Shown here one piece after another: positions 8,021 through 16,922 of a stretch of 64,000 bases of DNA. This DNA comes from Kribbella soli. GTDB taxonomy: Bacteria > Actinomycetota > Actinomycetes > Propionibacteriales > Kribbellaceae. The notes under the pieces were generated by a model. That model saw only the letters and a list, made by a program, of their open reading frames with translations. It was not told where the DNA came from and did no database searches. A program made the translations under genes and the position numbers. The DNA lies in assembly GCF_004331345.1 (NCBI RefSeq), contig NZ_SJJZ01000001.1, forward strand, positions 2,294,001-2,358,000. The letters run 5' to 3'. Every line of letters starts with the position of its first letter. Within the stretch, counting starts at the first letter, position 1.

Positions 8021-9493
8021 TCAGCCGACGCGGGTCCAGGTCGGGCCGTCTGCGGTGTCTGTGACCTGAACGCCCAACCCGGTCAGCTCGGTACGCAGGG
8101 CGTCGGCACGGGCCCAGTCCCGAGCGGCCCGAGCGGCCTCGCGGTCCGCGACCAGCTGCTCGACTGCGGTCTCGTCGAGCTCCGGCAGACCGGTCGCAGC
8201 CGGCTCGACGTCCGCCGGGGTGAGCTGGCCGAACGGCAGCCCGAGTACGGCGGCGCACGCGGCCACGATCGCCCGCTGCCCTTGCTCGGACAGTGCCTGA
8301 CCACGCAGCGAGTCCTGCAGCAACGCGAGGACGCGTGGTGTGTTGAGGTCCGAACTGATCGCGTCGTCGATCTGGTCGATCACCGCAACGGCCGCGGCGT
8401 CGTCACCGGCCGCCGCGCGAGCCTCGTCCGCCGTGGTCACGGGCGGCAGCTGACCGAGAGACGACGTACGGCGGACCAACCGGCGCAGCGTGGACTGGGC
8501 GCTGTCGAGTCCAGCCAGGGTGAACTCGAGTTGAGCGCGGTAGTGACCGCCGAGCAGGAACAGCCGGTACGCGAGCGGATGGAATCCCTGCTCGGCCAGG
8601 TCGCTGACGGTCAGGATGTGACCGGCCGACTTCGAGATCTTCGCCGAGCCGAGCTGCAGGAACTCGTTGTGCAGCCAGAACTTCACCCACGGCTGCCCGT
8701 CGCCGAGGTACGCCTCGCTCTGGGCGATCTCGTTGACGTGGTGCAACTGCCGGTGGTCCACACCGCCGGTGTGGATGTCGAAGTGCTCACCGAGCAGCAG
8801 CATGCTCATCACCGAGCACTCGAGGTGCCAGCCCGGCGCTCCCCAGCCCCACGGCGAGTTCCAGCGCATCGCCCGCAGCTGCCCCGGAGCCTCCGCGCGC
8901 CACAGCGCGAAGTCGGTCTTCGCCCGCCGGCCGGGCACTTCCTCGACGCGGGCGCCCTCGAGCTGCCCGCTCACGTCGATCAGGCCGAGCTGCCCGTACG
9001 TCGGGTCCTTCGACGTGTCGAAGTACAGCCCGGACTCGATCTCGTAGGTGAAGCCGCGCTCCACCAGGCGTTCCGCGAACGCGATCATCTGCTCGACGTA
9101 CTGCGTGGCGCGCGGATAGTGCTGTGCGGGCAGGATGTTCAGCGCGGTCAGGTCGGCGAAGAACGCCTCGGTGTACATCGCCGCGATCTCCTCGACCGAG
9201 CGGCGTTCCCGGGCGGCCGCGACCTCGAGCTTGTCCTCGCCGAGCTCGGCCTCCGCGACCGCGTGGCCGACGTCGGTGATGTTGATGACGTGCTCGACCT
9301 GCAGCCCCTTCCAGAGCAGCGCCCGGCGCAAGGTGTCGGCGAACGTGTAGGCGCGCAGGTTGCCGATGTGCGCGTAGCTGTAGACCGTCGGACCACAGCT
9401 GTACAGCCGCACGATGCCGTCCGTGGCCGGCGAGAAGTCCTCGACGCGGCGTCCGAGTGAATTGAACAGCCGCAACGGCCTCAACACGGTCAC
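8021..9493 (-). CDS. cysS: Cysteinyl-tRNA synthetase (divergent, KISKS type)
   Basis: A 490-aa class I synthetase charging tRNA-Cys. Zinc ligands are visible as Cys33 (SCGPTVYSYAHIGN, which also holds the HIGH-like HIGN at 42-45), Cys226 (WHLECS), His251 and Glu255 (HHVNEIAQSEA). The second ATP motif reads KISKS (285-289) instead of the usual KMSKS. After the catalytic core comes an alpha-helical anticodon-binding region ending in a DALRTELTGLGVQVTDTADG module, so this is a full synthetase and not mycothiol ligase MshC, which lacks that part. Many actinobacteria carry a second, divergent CysRS; the KISKS loop and divergent surroundings suggest this may be that copy. The GTG start has no obvious ribosome-binding site. 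Confidence 0.88.
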   Translation of the reverse strand: MTVLRPLRLFNSLGRRVEDFSPATDGIVRLYSCGPTVYSYAHIGNLRAYTFADTLRRALLWKGLQVEHVINITDVGHAVAEAELGEDKLEVAAARERRSVEEIAAMYTEAFFADLTALNILPAQHYPRATQYVEQMIAFAERLVERGFTYEIESGLYFDTSKDPTYGQLGLIDVSGQLEGARVEEVPGRRAKTDFALWRAEAPGQLRAMRWNSPWGWGAPGWHLECSVMSMLLLGEHFDIHTGGVDHRQLHHVNEIAQSEAYLGDGQPWVKFWLHNEFLQLGSAKISKSAGHILTVSDLAEQGFHPLAYRLFLLGGHYRAQLEFTLAGLDSAQSTLRRLVRRTSSLGQLPPVTTADEARAAAGDDAAAVAVIDQIDDAISSDLNTPRVLALLQDSLRGQALSEQGQRAIVAACAAVLGLPFGQLTPADVEPAATGLPELDETAVEQLVADREAARAARDWARADALRTELTGLGVQVTDTADGPTWTRVG

Positions 9494-9836
9494 TCGCGCG
9501 ATGCTACCGGTCGGAGAGTGAGATGGCGCACGCGAGCCATGGACAATGCGTGCTGAAATGAGTACGGTCCGTAAACGGCGTCCGCCACGCCGACCTCGAC
9601 GGTGAGGTGCTGCCCGCCAGTAGCGCCTCGCTGGTGCGTGGGCAGAGCAGGCTGCGGCTGTGCGTCTCGGCCTGATGGGGGCCCATTCACCCAGGTGGGG
9701 TGGTGAACGGCACTCACTCGTTCATCGCCCCACCGGTTCAACTCTTCATCAAGTGTTTGCACGCCGGAGGTTCATCGGCTCGGGAAGCTGGGCAGACTGA
9801 CCTGCGTCCGGTCCCCAACCGCCCCTGGGAGTAGCC
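9494..9836. other. 343-bp intergenic region with one strong hairpin
   Basis: No convincing gene is seen between divergent cysS and the nuclease gene. The minus-strand open frame here has no ribosome-binding site and low-complexity composition. The main structure is a hairpin at 9694-9734: GGTGGGG pairs with CCCCACC, and inside a symmetric 4/4 internal loop GAACG pairs with CGTTC. It lies about 100 nt upstream of the nuclease start, so it could be a 5'-UTR element or a protein-binding site. A GGGAG ribosome-binding site for the nuclease is at about 9826. Confidence 0.6.
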
Positions 9837-10955
9837 GTGTCCCGACTCTTGCGTCCGGCGCTGCTCGTCACCGCCGTACTGGCACTGCTCGGTTTCGGTA
9901 TCACGCCGTCCAGTGCCGCCACCTCGATCACGGTCGCCACGGCGATCGGCCGCCAAGACGGTTCGACCGCTGCGGTCACCGGGTACGTGGTCGGTCAGCC
10001 GACCGCCACCAGCACCGTTGTCCGCAGCAACTTCCCGAACGACTACGCGCTGGCGCTCGCCGACTCGGCGTCCCAGACCAGTACGTCGTCGATGCTCTAC
10101 GTCCAGATCCCGACCGCGTTCCGCGCGTCGTACGGACTGCAGAGCAACCCGAGCCTGCTCGGCAAGCAGATCACCGTCACCGGCTCGCTGGCGGCGTACT
10201 TCTCGCACCCCGGCCTGAAGAACGCGACCGCCTTCACCGGCGGTGGCGGCACGGACCCGGGCCCCGATCCGGGTGACTACTACGCCGGCGCCGAGGGCAA
10301 GACCGGGCCGGCGCTGAAGTCCGCGCTGCACACGATCATCTCGAGCCAGACGAAGCTCACGTACGACCAGGTCTGGGAGGCGCTGAAGGTCACCGACCAG
10401 GACCCGAACAACAGCAGCAACGTCATCGAGATCTACTCCGGCCGCTCGATCAGCAAGAGCCTCAACGGCGGCGACGCCGACGACTGGAACCGCGAGCACG
10501 TCTGGGCCAAGTCGCACGGCGACTTCGGCACCGCGACCGGTCCGGGCACCGACATCCACCACCTCCGCCCCGAGGACGTGACGGTGAACTCGGCCCGCGG
10601 CAACCTGGACTTCGACAACGGCGGTACGTCGGTCGCCCAGTGCACCGGCTGTACGGCGGACTCGGACTCGTTCGCGCCGCGTGCGGCCGTCCGTGGTGAC
10701 GTCGCGCGGATGATCTTCTACATGGCCGTGCGGTACGAGGGCGACGACGGGTTCGCGAACCTCGAGCTGAACGACTCCGTCAGCAACGGCACCGCGCCGT
10801 ACATCGGCAAGGTCTCGGTGCTGAAGGCCTGGGCCGCGGCCGACCCGCCGGACACGTTCGAGAAGAACCGCAACGAGGCGATCTACAGCCAGTTCCAGCA
10901 CAACCGGAACCCGTTCATCGACCACCCGGAGTGGGTCGCCTCCATCTGGCCGTAA
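9837..10955 (+). CDS. Secreted endonuclease I family nuclease with N-terminal OB-like domain
   Basis: A 372-aa exported nuclease starting at a GTG with GGGAG upstream. Residues 1-28 are a Sec signal peptide (...LLGFGITPSSAA). Residues ~30-135 form an OB-fold-like domain of the kind found in front of YhcR-type nucleases (TVATAIGRQDGSTAAVTGYVVG). A Gly/Pro/Asp linker (~137-150) leads to an endonuclease I (EndA/NucM) domain. Its beta-beta-alpha metal motif is visible in DDWNREHVWAKSHGDFG and TDIHHLRPEDVTVNSARGN. The closing FQHNRNPFIDHPEWV motif is also conserved in the family. It likely degrades extracellular DNA/RNA for nutrient recovery. It is monocistronic; the next gene converges on it with 3 nt between stops. 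Confidence 0.9.
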   Translation: MSRLLRPALLVTAVLALLGFGITPSSAATSITVATAIGRQDGSTAAVTGYVVGQPTATSTVVRSNFPNDYALALADSASQTSTSSMLYVQIPTAFRASYGLQSNPSLLGKQITVTGSLAAYFSHPGLKNATAFTGGGGTDPGPDPGDYYAGAEGKTGPALKSALHTIISSQTKLTYDQVWEALKVTDQDPNNSSNVIEIYSGRSISKSLNGGDADDWNREHVWAKSHGDFGTATGPGTDIHHLRPEDVTVNSARGNLDFDNGGTSVAQCTGCTADSDSFAPRAAVRGDVARMIFYMAVRYEGDDGFANLELNDSVSNGTAPYIGKVSVLKAWAAADPPDTFEKNRNEAIYSQFQHNRNPFIDHPEWVASIWP

Positions 10956-10958
10956 GGA

Positions 10959-13550
10959 TCAGCGGTTCGGCTGTACGTCGTGCTTGGCGCCGAGGGCGGG
11001 CCGGTGGTCTACGGTCCGCCCTCCGCTCGTCGTCAGCTGCGCCTGCGGCCTGCCCGGCGCGGCGATGCCGGACAGCGCGGTGGACGTGCCGAGCCGGGTC
11101 TGTACCCAGTCCTGGAAGCCTGGGTCGGTGACGTGGATCCGGAAATCGGTGCGGGTCAGCAGGCCGCGTGAGATCAGCGCCTTGGACGCGTCGTCGAGGT
11201 CCCAGCGATCCGGACTCGCGGTCCGGGACGGGATCGGTACGCCGTGGGACCCGTGGGCCGCGGTCTTCGCGAGCAACGCCATCTCATGGTCCGAGCAGTT
11301 GCGCCAGGCGGCGGCGTACAGCGCCTGGGATCGCGTGTTCAGCCGGGAGGCCGCGGTCACGGCGACCTCGGTGGTGATGGTGTTCTCGCCGGGCTGAACG
11401 AGCTCGAGGGCTGCGCCGGCCAGCGTCCGCAACCTGCTCGGGTGCCCTTGGGCGCCTGCCACCAGTTTGTCCACGGCACCCGGCTCGCACCGGATCTGGG
11501 ATTCGGACAGCGGCACGACGAGTGCCTTTCGCATCTCGTCGTCATTCATCGGCACCAGTTCGCGGACGTCGAGCTTCAGCTCGGTCTCCGTCCCGGAGCG
11601 ACCACCTGATGCCGACAGCAGCCGGGACTCCATCTGGTTGCCGCCCGCTGTGATCAGGAACGCCGGCTTCCGGTTCTCGTGCAGGGTGGCCGACAGCCCG
11701 GTCAGGGCGGCCAGATCGCTGTCCGTCGCGGCGTCCAGGTTGTCGACCATCAGCACGATCGGCTCGCGGCGTGGCCCGGCCATCTTGCCGAGCTGTTCGC
11801 CGAGCTCGCTCAGGGTTCGACCGACGGAGTCCTTCGTGACGCCTTCCCAGGCCCGGTGGACGCCGATCTTCGGTCCGGGCGCGAGGCCGGCCCGGAGTTG
11901 CGCGGTGTTCATCGAGTTCTTGGTCCGGACTGCCATCCGGTTCAGGATCTCTTTCAGCTCCTTGACCTGGTCGGCCGGGTACCGCCGCTTGAAGGTGTCC
12001 AGCTGGTCCTGGACGGCGCGGATGATCCTGGCCTCCACCGACTCGCGTCTGGAAGCGCTGAAGCGGATCGTGATCCAGCCTTCCCGGTCGGCCAGAGCCT
12101 TGGTCCGGTTCAGCTCCTGGCTGGTGCCGATGCCGGGAGGTCCGGTGAACAGCACTGTGGTTCCGATGGGGAGTCGCTGGTCCAGCGAGATCGGCCGGCC
12201 GTGCTTGTCCTTGCGGTCGATCTCCTCGACGAGCTGACCGGACGTGCCGAACACCCTGTTGACCGCAGCCCGGTCCCCGGCCAGGTGCACCGGCGCCAGG
12301 TTGGCCGAAGGCCGGCCGACTTCGGGTCCGCGGGCCGGTGCCGGTGTCTGGTCGAGGTGCTGGTTGAGCCAGTCCCGGAGCCCCTTGTCGGGGATCGTCA
12401 CGAGTTGGCCGTCATGCTCCCGGAGCATTCCGCGGGCGACCAGTTCCTGGCGCGCCCTGTCGACCTGCTGCCATTCGTCCGACAGCTCCGGACGGGTCTC
12501 GGGCGGCATGTACAGACCGTTCGTTCCCTGCGCCGCGACCCTGGCGAGGAGATCCTTCTGGGCGTGCGTGGTCTCCGGCTGGTTCCACTTGCTCTGGTAG
12601 CTGTGTTCCGTGTCCGTCCAGACCCTGACGGTCGCCGCTTCCGCAGCCGCCGCCGTGATCCCGCGCTCCGGGTCCCGCATCGCGACAGCGGCCAGGGCGA
12701 ACTTCCGCAACTGGCTCGGGTTGCCGTTGGCGGCGCGGACCAGGACGTCGATGCCGCCGTACTCGTACGGGATCTCCGCGTCGTCGAGCGGCTTGGTCAG
12801 GGACACGGCCAGCTCCGCGTCGGACAGCGGCTCGAGCTCGCGGACACTGAACTGGTTGGTGATCGTGGTGGCGATACCGGACATCCGGCGGGACGCGTGC
12901 ATCAGCGAACTCGTCGACTTCGTGCCGCCGGCGACGACCAGCCAGACGGGGCGATCCATTTCTTCGAGATGGATCGCCAGGTCGTTCACGCCCGCCTGAT
13001 CGTGCTCCGACGCCGCATCGATCTTGTCGATCAGCACCAGGATCGGCTCGTTCTCGTGGCCGGCGATCCGGCCGAGCTCGTCGGCGAAGTCGTTCAGCGT
13101 GGTGCCGAGCTTGTCGTGCGCGGTGGTGTCCTTCTCGCGCTTACCGACGAACTCGACCGGAACGGGGCCGCCGCCGAGCCGCGCCTCCCACCCCCACCGG
13201 GTGTTGCGGCCGCTCTCGGTCAGGTCACGGACCGTCTTGCTGAGGCCGCGTACCTGGCGCTTGCCGAACCGGTCCTGCAGGTCGTCGAGCTTCTTCCGGA
13301 ACGCGGTGGTCAGGTGGTGCTCGAGCGGGATGTTCTCGGAGGCGGTCACCCTGATCGTGGTCCAGCCGTGGAGTTCGGCCAGATCTTCCACCCGGTTCAG
13401 TTCGGTGGTCTTGCCCATACCGGGCGCGCCCTGGAAAAGGATCGCCTTGCTCTCCGGCAGCACGCCGCTCAACGAGAGCGGCGCACCGAGCTGGTCCCTG
13501 CGCGTGATCAGGTACGCCGGGTGCCCGTCCGCTCCGAAGACCTGGCTCAT
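10959..13550 (-). CDS. Tandem-duplicated P-loop ATPase, second Walker A degenerate
   Basis: An 863-aa soluble protein made of two homologous halves, about residues 1-400 and 430-830. Each half has an ATPase core, a Walker B-like strand and a C-terminal winged-helix-like tail (LRDWLNQHLD and FQDWVQTRLG). The first Walker A is intact (GAPGMGKTTE, 41-50) with Walker B LVLIDKID (171-178). In the second half the same site reads GPPGIGTSQE (470-479): the catalytic Lys is replaced and the motif is shifted to Thr-Ser. Its Walker B is LMVDNLD. The domain order resembles AAA+/STAND or Orc1/Cdc6-like ATPases, but I cannot name a family. The second half is probably a regulatory pseudo-ATPase. It stands alone, divergent from the secreted paralog cluster. 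Confidence 0.75.
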   Translation of the reverse strand: MSQVFGADGHPAYLITRRDQLGAPLSLSGVLPESKAILFQGAPGMGKTTELNRVEDLAELHGWTTIRVTASENIPLEHHLTTAFRKKLDDLQDRFGKRQVRGLSKTVRDLTESGRNTRWGWEARLGGGPVPVEFVGKREKDTTAHDKLGTTLNDFADELGRIAGHENEPILVLIDKIDAASEHDQAGVNDLAIHLEEMDRPVWLVVAGGTKSTSSLMHASRRMSGIATTITNQFSVRELEPLSDAELAVSLTKPLDDAEIPYEYGGIDVLVRAANGNPSQLRKFALAAVAMRDPERGITAAAAEAATVRVWTDTEHSYQSKWNQPETTHAQKDLLARVAAQGTNGLYMPPETRPELSDEWQQVDRARQELVARGMLREHDGQLVTIPDKGLRDWLNQHLDQTPAPARGPEVGRPSANLAPVHLAGDRAAVNRVFGTSGQLVEEIDRKDKHGRPISLDQRLPIGTTVLFTGPPGIGTSQELNRTKALADREGWITIRFSASRRESVEARIIRAVQDQLDTFKRRYPADQVKELKEILNRMAVRTKNSMNTAQLRAGLAPGPKIGVHRAWEGVTKDSVGRTLSELGEQLGKMAGPRREPIVLMVDNLDAATDSDLAALTGLSATLHENRKPAFLITAGGNQMESRLLSASGGRSGTETELKLDVRELVPMNDDEMRKALVVPLSESQIRCEPGAVDKLVAGAQGHPSRLRTLAGAALELVQPGENTITTEVAVTAASRLNTRSQALYAAAWRNCSDHEMALLAKTAAHGSHGVPIPSRTASPDRWDLDDASKALISRGLLTRTDFRIHVTDPGFQDWVQTRLGTSTALSGIAAPGRPQAQLTTSGGRTVDHRPALGAKHDVQPNR

Positions 13551-13731
13551 GGGGACAGCGTGCGGACCGTAGCGGTCCCCGACACCTTCGGTGAGTTACC
13601 TACCGGTTAACAGTCGGCTCCCGGAAGTTGAATCACGGGCTCGCGGCAACCGGTCTACACCCGGCGACCCGATCGCGCACACCTGAGCCGAAATGCTTGG
13701 AAGCGGCCTGTACCGCTGTCACGCTCAGTGC

Positions 13732-14778
13732 ATGAGAATCGGACGAGTGCTCGCGGCGGCCCTCGCCGTACCCCTGGCCGGCCTGCTGCCCGTCGGTGCT
13801 GCGCAGGCCGACCCGGATCCGAATCTGACGATTTCTCAGGTCGTCCTGGGCCGCACCTCGGTCGCGGTGTCCGGCCTGAACACGTACCCGATCAACGTCA
13901 CCGTCAAGGGCGGCTACAACTCCAGCGAGCCCGGGGACGCCGGCCTGGTGCTCAACGTCGTCCTGGAGCGCACCGGTGGCACCGGACCGCGGGACAGCAT
14001 CGTGTCCGCCGACCTGAAGCGGACCGGCGGCACGGTCCAGAACGGGACCTGGACCGGCCGGCTCAACGTCGCGTCCACCGCGAACGGCACGTTCAAGGTC
14101 ACCGGCGTGATGACCGGCCCGTACGGCGCTCCGGACCCGGGGACCCCGGTCGACCCGACGCCGTACTCGGGCCAGACGATCACGGTGAAGGGCACGAACC
14201 TGCCGAAGATCACCGCGTCCGTGAACCCGCGCGTGGTGCCGTGGGACAAGCCGTACTCCATCACCTGGGCGGTCACGAACACCGCGACCGGCAAGCCGTA
14301 CGGCAGCCGGATCCCGATCGGCCTCGGCGTCGACACACCGTGCGCCGAGGGCGGCAGCCCGATGTACAAGACCGGGACGAACGGCCTGATCACCAAGTCG
14401 TACACGGCGTACGACGGCGGCGCGATGAATTGCGCGCACGTCTACGCCGACCCGTACTACGTCGCCGGCCAGTGGCTGTTCGTCGCGCATCCGGCAATCG
14501 TGTCCGCGGTGCCGTCGAAGACCAGCGCCCCGGTCGGGACCGTTGTCCCGGTCAACGGTTCGGTCTACCGCGTGGGTAGTTGCTCTGTGCAACTGCAGCG
14601 GCTGTACGGCGCCTCGCAGTGGCGGACTGTGAGCTCCGCGGCGGTGCGGCAGTCCGGCCGGTTCACCGTCAACGCGCAACCGTCGTACAAGGGCCTAATT
14701 CCGTACCGGGCCTACTTCCCGACCTGCCACAACATCGTCGCGGGCGTCAGCAAGACGTTCTACATCCGAGGAACCTGA
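13732..14778 (+). CDS. Secreted four-cysteine beta-sandwich protein, paralog 1 of 4
   Basis: A 348-aa exported protein of unknown function. The start is the ATG at 13732, giving a clean signal peptide (...AVPLAGLLPVGAAQA, residues 1-26); an in-frame ATG 39 nt upstream would spoil it. The mature part looks like three beta-rich domains. The N-terminal one carries VAVSGLNTYPINVTVKG, the middle one PKITASVNPRVVPWDKPYS, and the C-terminal one SKTSAPVGTVVPVNGSV, LQRLYGASQWRTV and YKGLIPYRAYFPTC. Four cysteines (DTPCAEG, AMNCAHV, GSCSVQL, FPTCHN) are conserved in all four paralogs and suggest two disulfides. It is first of three tandem genes. Its TGA shares one base with the next ATG. Confidence 0.8.
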   Translation: MRIGRVLAAALAVPLAGLLPVGAAQADPDPNLTISQVVLGRTSVAVSGLNTYPINVTVKGGYNSSEPGDAGLVLNVVLERTGGTGPRDSIVSADLKRTGGTVQNGTWTGRLNVASTANGTFKVTGVMTGPYGAPDPGTPVDPTPYSGQTITVKGTNLPKITASVNPRVVPWDKPYSITWAVTNTATGKPYGSRIPIGLGVDTPCAEGGSPMYKTGTNGLITKSYTAYDGGAMNCAHVYADPYYVAGQWLFVAHPAIVSAVPSKTSAPVGTVVPVNGSVYRVGSCSVQLQRLYGASQWRTVSSAAVRQSGRFTVNAQPSYKGLIPYRAYFPTCHNIVAGVSKTFYIRGT

Positions 14779-15812
14779 TGACGAGAAACCGAGTTCTCGC
14801 TGCGCTGCTCGCGGCACCGCTGCTGCTGGCCGTCTTCCCGGCCGCGGTGCAGGCTGCCCCCGACCCCGACCTCAAGATCGACTCGATCACGCTGAACAAG
14901 ACCAGCGTCGCCGTCAGCGGACTCAACACCGTGCCGGTCACGGTGACGGTGAAGGGAACGTACGGCGCCGACACCAACACGCCGGTGAACGTGATCCTCG
15001 AGCGGACCGGCGGCACCGGCCAGGAGCGGGTGTTGTTCTCCACGAACCTGCCGCGGCTCACGAACGGTACTTGGAGCGGAGCGCTGCAGGTCCCGGCGAC
15101 GGCGAACGGCACGTTCAAGGTGACCGGCGTACTGACCGGTCCGTTCTTCCCGGGCAGCGGGAGCATGACGGACCCGACGGCGTACGCCGGTCCGTCGCTC
15201 GCGGTCACGGGGACGCACCAGCCGAAGATCACCGCGTCGGTGTCCCCGAAGGTGGTGCCGTTCGGCTCGAAATTCTCGATCACCTGGGCGGTCACCGACG
15301 CGCAGACCGGCAAGCCGTACGGCAGCAAGGTCCGCGTCGTCCTCGGGACCGACAACACCTGCGCCGAGTACTTCGGCCCGGGGTACACGAACCTCACCAA
15401 CACCAGCGGTGTGGTGACCAAGGCCTACCCGGCCTCGGACGCCGAATGGGTGAACTGCCTGCTGCTGCCGGGTAATCCGTCGTCGATCGGCGGACAGGGA
15501 CTCAACGTCGCCCGGCCCGGCATCGTGACCGCGGCGCCGTCGAAGACCAGCGCACCGGTCGGCACGATCGTCCCGGTGAACGGCGTCGTCCAGGGCGCGC
15601 CGTCCGCCTGCAAGGTGTACCTGCAGCGGCTGTACGGCGCCACGCAGTGGAGGACGGTCAGCCCTGCGGGCAACATCCGGTCCTACAGCGGAAAGTTCAC
15701 GCTGAACGCGCAACCGGCGTACAAGGGCCTGATCCCGTACCGCGTCTACTTCCCGAAGTGCTACAACTACCAGGCCGGCGTCAGCAAGGCCTTCTACATC
15801 CGGGGGCTGTGA
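14778..15812 (+). CDS. Secreted four-cysteine beta-sandwich protein, paralog 2 of 4
   Basis: A 344-aa paralog of the preceding gene. Its ATG overlaps the upstream TGA by one base and is preceded by GAGGAA, so it is translationally coupled. The signal peptide is residues 1-26 (...LAVFPAAVQA). The same landmarks recur: VAVSGLNTVPVTVTVKG, LERTGGTGQ, NGTFKVTGVLTGPFFPG, SKTSAPVGTIVPVNG, LQRLYGATQWRTV and YKGLIPYRVYFPKC. The four cysteines are kept (NTCAEY, WVNCLLL, SACKVYL, PKCYN). The strongest divergence is in loops of the middle domain (EYFGPGYTNLTNTSG). The fold suggests a cell-surface or extracellular binding protein; no catalytic motif is visible. Confidence 0.8.
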   Translation: MTRNRVLAALLAAPLLLAVFPAAVQAAPDPDLKIDSITLNKTSVAVSGLNTVPVTVTVKGTYGADTNTPVNVILERTGGTGQERVLFSTNLPRLTNGTWSGALQVPATANGTFKVTGVLTGPFFPGSGSMTDPTAYAGPSLAVTGTHQPKITASVSPKVVPFGSKFSITWAVTDAQTGKPYGSKVRVVLGTDNTCAEYFGPGYTNLTNTSGVVTKAYPASDAEWVNCLLLPGNPSSIGGQGLNVARPGIVTAAPSKTSAPVGTIVPVNGVVQGAPSACKVYLQRLYGATQWRTVSPAGNIRSYSGKFTLNAQPAYKGLIPYRVYFPKCYNYQAGVSKAFYIRGL

Positions 15813-15814
15813 TC

Positions 15815-16852
15815 GTGAGACGCCTGCTGGCCGCACTGCTCGCGGCTCCGCTGGCGCTGCTCGTCGCGCCGACCGCAGCGCAGGCTGCGCCGGATCCGGA
15901 CCTGCACATCGAGTCCGTGACACTGAACAAGACCGGCGTCGCGGTCAGCGGGCTCAACACCGTGCCGATCACGGTGACGGTGAAGGGGAACTACGACACC
16001 GGCTCGTCGACCGACGCGAAGGTGCCGGTCAACGTGATCCTCGAACGCACCGGCGGTACCGGCCAGCTGCGGCAGTTGTTCTCCACGAACCTGATCCGCA
16101 ACGAGACGACCGGCACCTGGAGTGGACCGCTCAACGTCCCGTCGACAGCGAACGGCACCTTCAAGGTCACCGGCGTGATGACCGGCCCGTTCTTCCCGCC
16201 CAGCCCGCCGATGACCGACCCGACGCCGTACGCCGGTCCGTCGCTGGCGGTCACCGGGACGCACCAGCCGAAGATCACCGCGGTGGTGACGCCGAAGGTG
16301 GTGCCGTTCAACCAGCCGTACACGATCAAGTGGGCGGTCAGCGACGCGCAGACCGGCAAACCGTACGGCAGCCGGATCCGGGTCGCGCTCCAGACCAACA
16401 GCGGCTGCGTCGAGTACTTCGGGCCGAAGTACACGAACACGACCGACACCAACGGCGTCGTGACGAAGGCGTATCCGGGTGTGTCGATCACCCCCATCAC
16501 CTGCCTGCTGCTTCCGGGCACTCCGGACGCGAACGGATGGCTCTCGTTCGTCCCGGCCCGGCCGGCCATCGTGTCCGCGGCGCCGTCGAAGACCAGCGCA
16601 CCGGTCGGCACGATCGTCCCGGTCAACGGTTCGGTCATGGGCGGGCCGTTCAACTGCCCGGTCCAGCTGCAGCGCTTGTACGGCGCCTCGCAGTGGCGGA
16701 CCGTCGGCTCCGCCGCGGTGCGGGCGTCCGGGCGGTTCACGCTCAACGCGCAACCCGCGTACAAGGGGCTGATCCCCTACCGGGTCTACTTCCCCGCCTG
16801 CCGTCCGTACGTCGCGGGCGTCAGCAAGGTGTTCTCCATCCGCGGAACCTGA
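15815..16852 (+). CDS. Secreted four-cysteine beta-sandwich protein, paralog 3 of 4
   Basis: A 345-aa paralog. I chose the GTG at 15815, placed 8 nt after GGGGG; a GTG at 15809 would overlap the upstream stop as GTGA and is an alternative adding two residues. The signal peptide is about residues 1-25 (...LLVAPTAAQA). It is closest to paralog 2: both have PSLAVTGTHQPKITA, TGKPYGS and EYFGPKYTN-type loops, consistent with a recent tandem duplication. The four cysteines are conserved (SGCVEY, ITCLLL, FNCPVQL, PACRP). It is the last of the three-gene tandem; the iron box of the next gene begins 18 nt after its stop. Confidence 0.8.
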   Translation: MRRLLAALLAAPLALLVAPTAAQAAPDPDLHIESVTLNKTGVAVSGLNTVPITVTVKGNYDTGSSTDAKVPVNVILERTGGTGQLRQLFSTNLIRNETTGTWSGPLNVPSTANGTFKVTGVMTGPFFPPSPPMTDPTPYAGPSLAVTGTHQPKITAVVTPKVVPFNQPYTIKWAVSDAQTGKPYGSRIRVALQTNSGCVEYFGPKYTNTTDTNGVVTKAYPGVSITPITCLLLPGTPDANGWLSFVPARPAIVSAAPSKTSAPVGTIVPVNGSVMGGPFNCPVQLQRLYGASQWRTVGSAAVRASGRFTLNAQPAYKGLIPYRVYFPACRPYVAGVSKVFSIRGT

Positions 16853-16869
16853 CCTGTTCGGGCGGGTGA

Positions 16870-16895
16870 GTTAGGCTTACTTAGGTTGACCTAAC
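16870..16895 (+). promoter_or_regulatory. DtxR/IdeR-type iron box upstream of siderophore-interacting protein gene
   Basis: Just upstream of the flavoprotein gene lie TTAGGCTTAC (16871-16880) and TTAGGTTGACCTAA (16881-16894). They are two TTAGG half-sites 10 bp apart plus an inverted CCTAA, close to the known IdeR/DmdR consensus TTAGGTTAGGCTAACCTAA. GTTAGG at 16870-16875 pairs with CCTAAC at 16890-16895. An outer inverted repeat, CGGGCGG (from ~16859) with CCGCCCG (~16900-16906), flanks the box. With ferrous iron bound, an IdeR-type repressor would be expected to silence the gene. The ribosome-binding site GAGAGGA is at 16906-16912. Confidence 0.75.
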
Positions 16896-16922
16896 TTATC
16901 CGCCCGAGAGGACCGTGGTCGT

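Noticed and set aside
8021..9493. Mycothiol ligase MshC instead of CysRS
   Set aside because: MshC lacks the anticodon-binding C-terminal region; this protein has it, and at 490 aa is longer than MshC.
9490..9762. 90-aa minus-strand frame upstream of cysS
   Set aside because: No ribosome-binding site, no recognisable helix or domain, and unusual His/Pro/Gln-rich composition suggest a chance frame.
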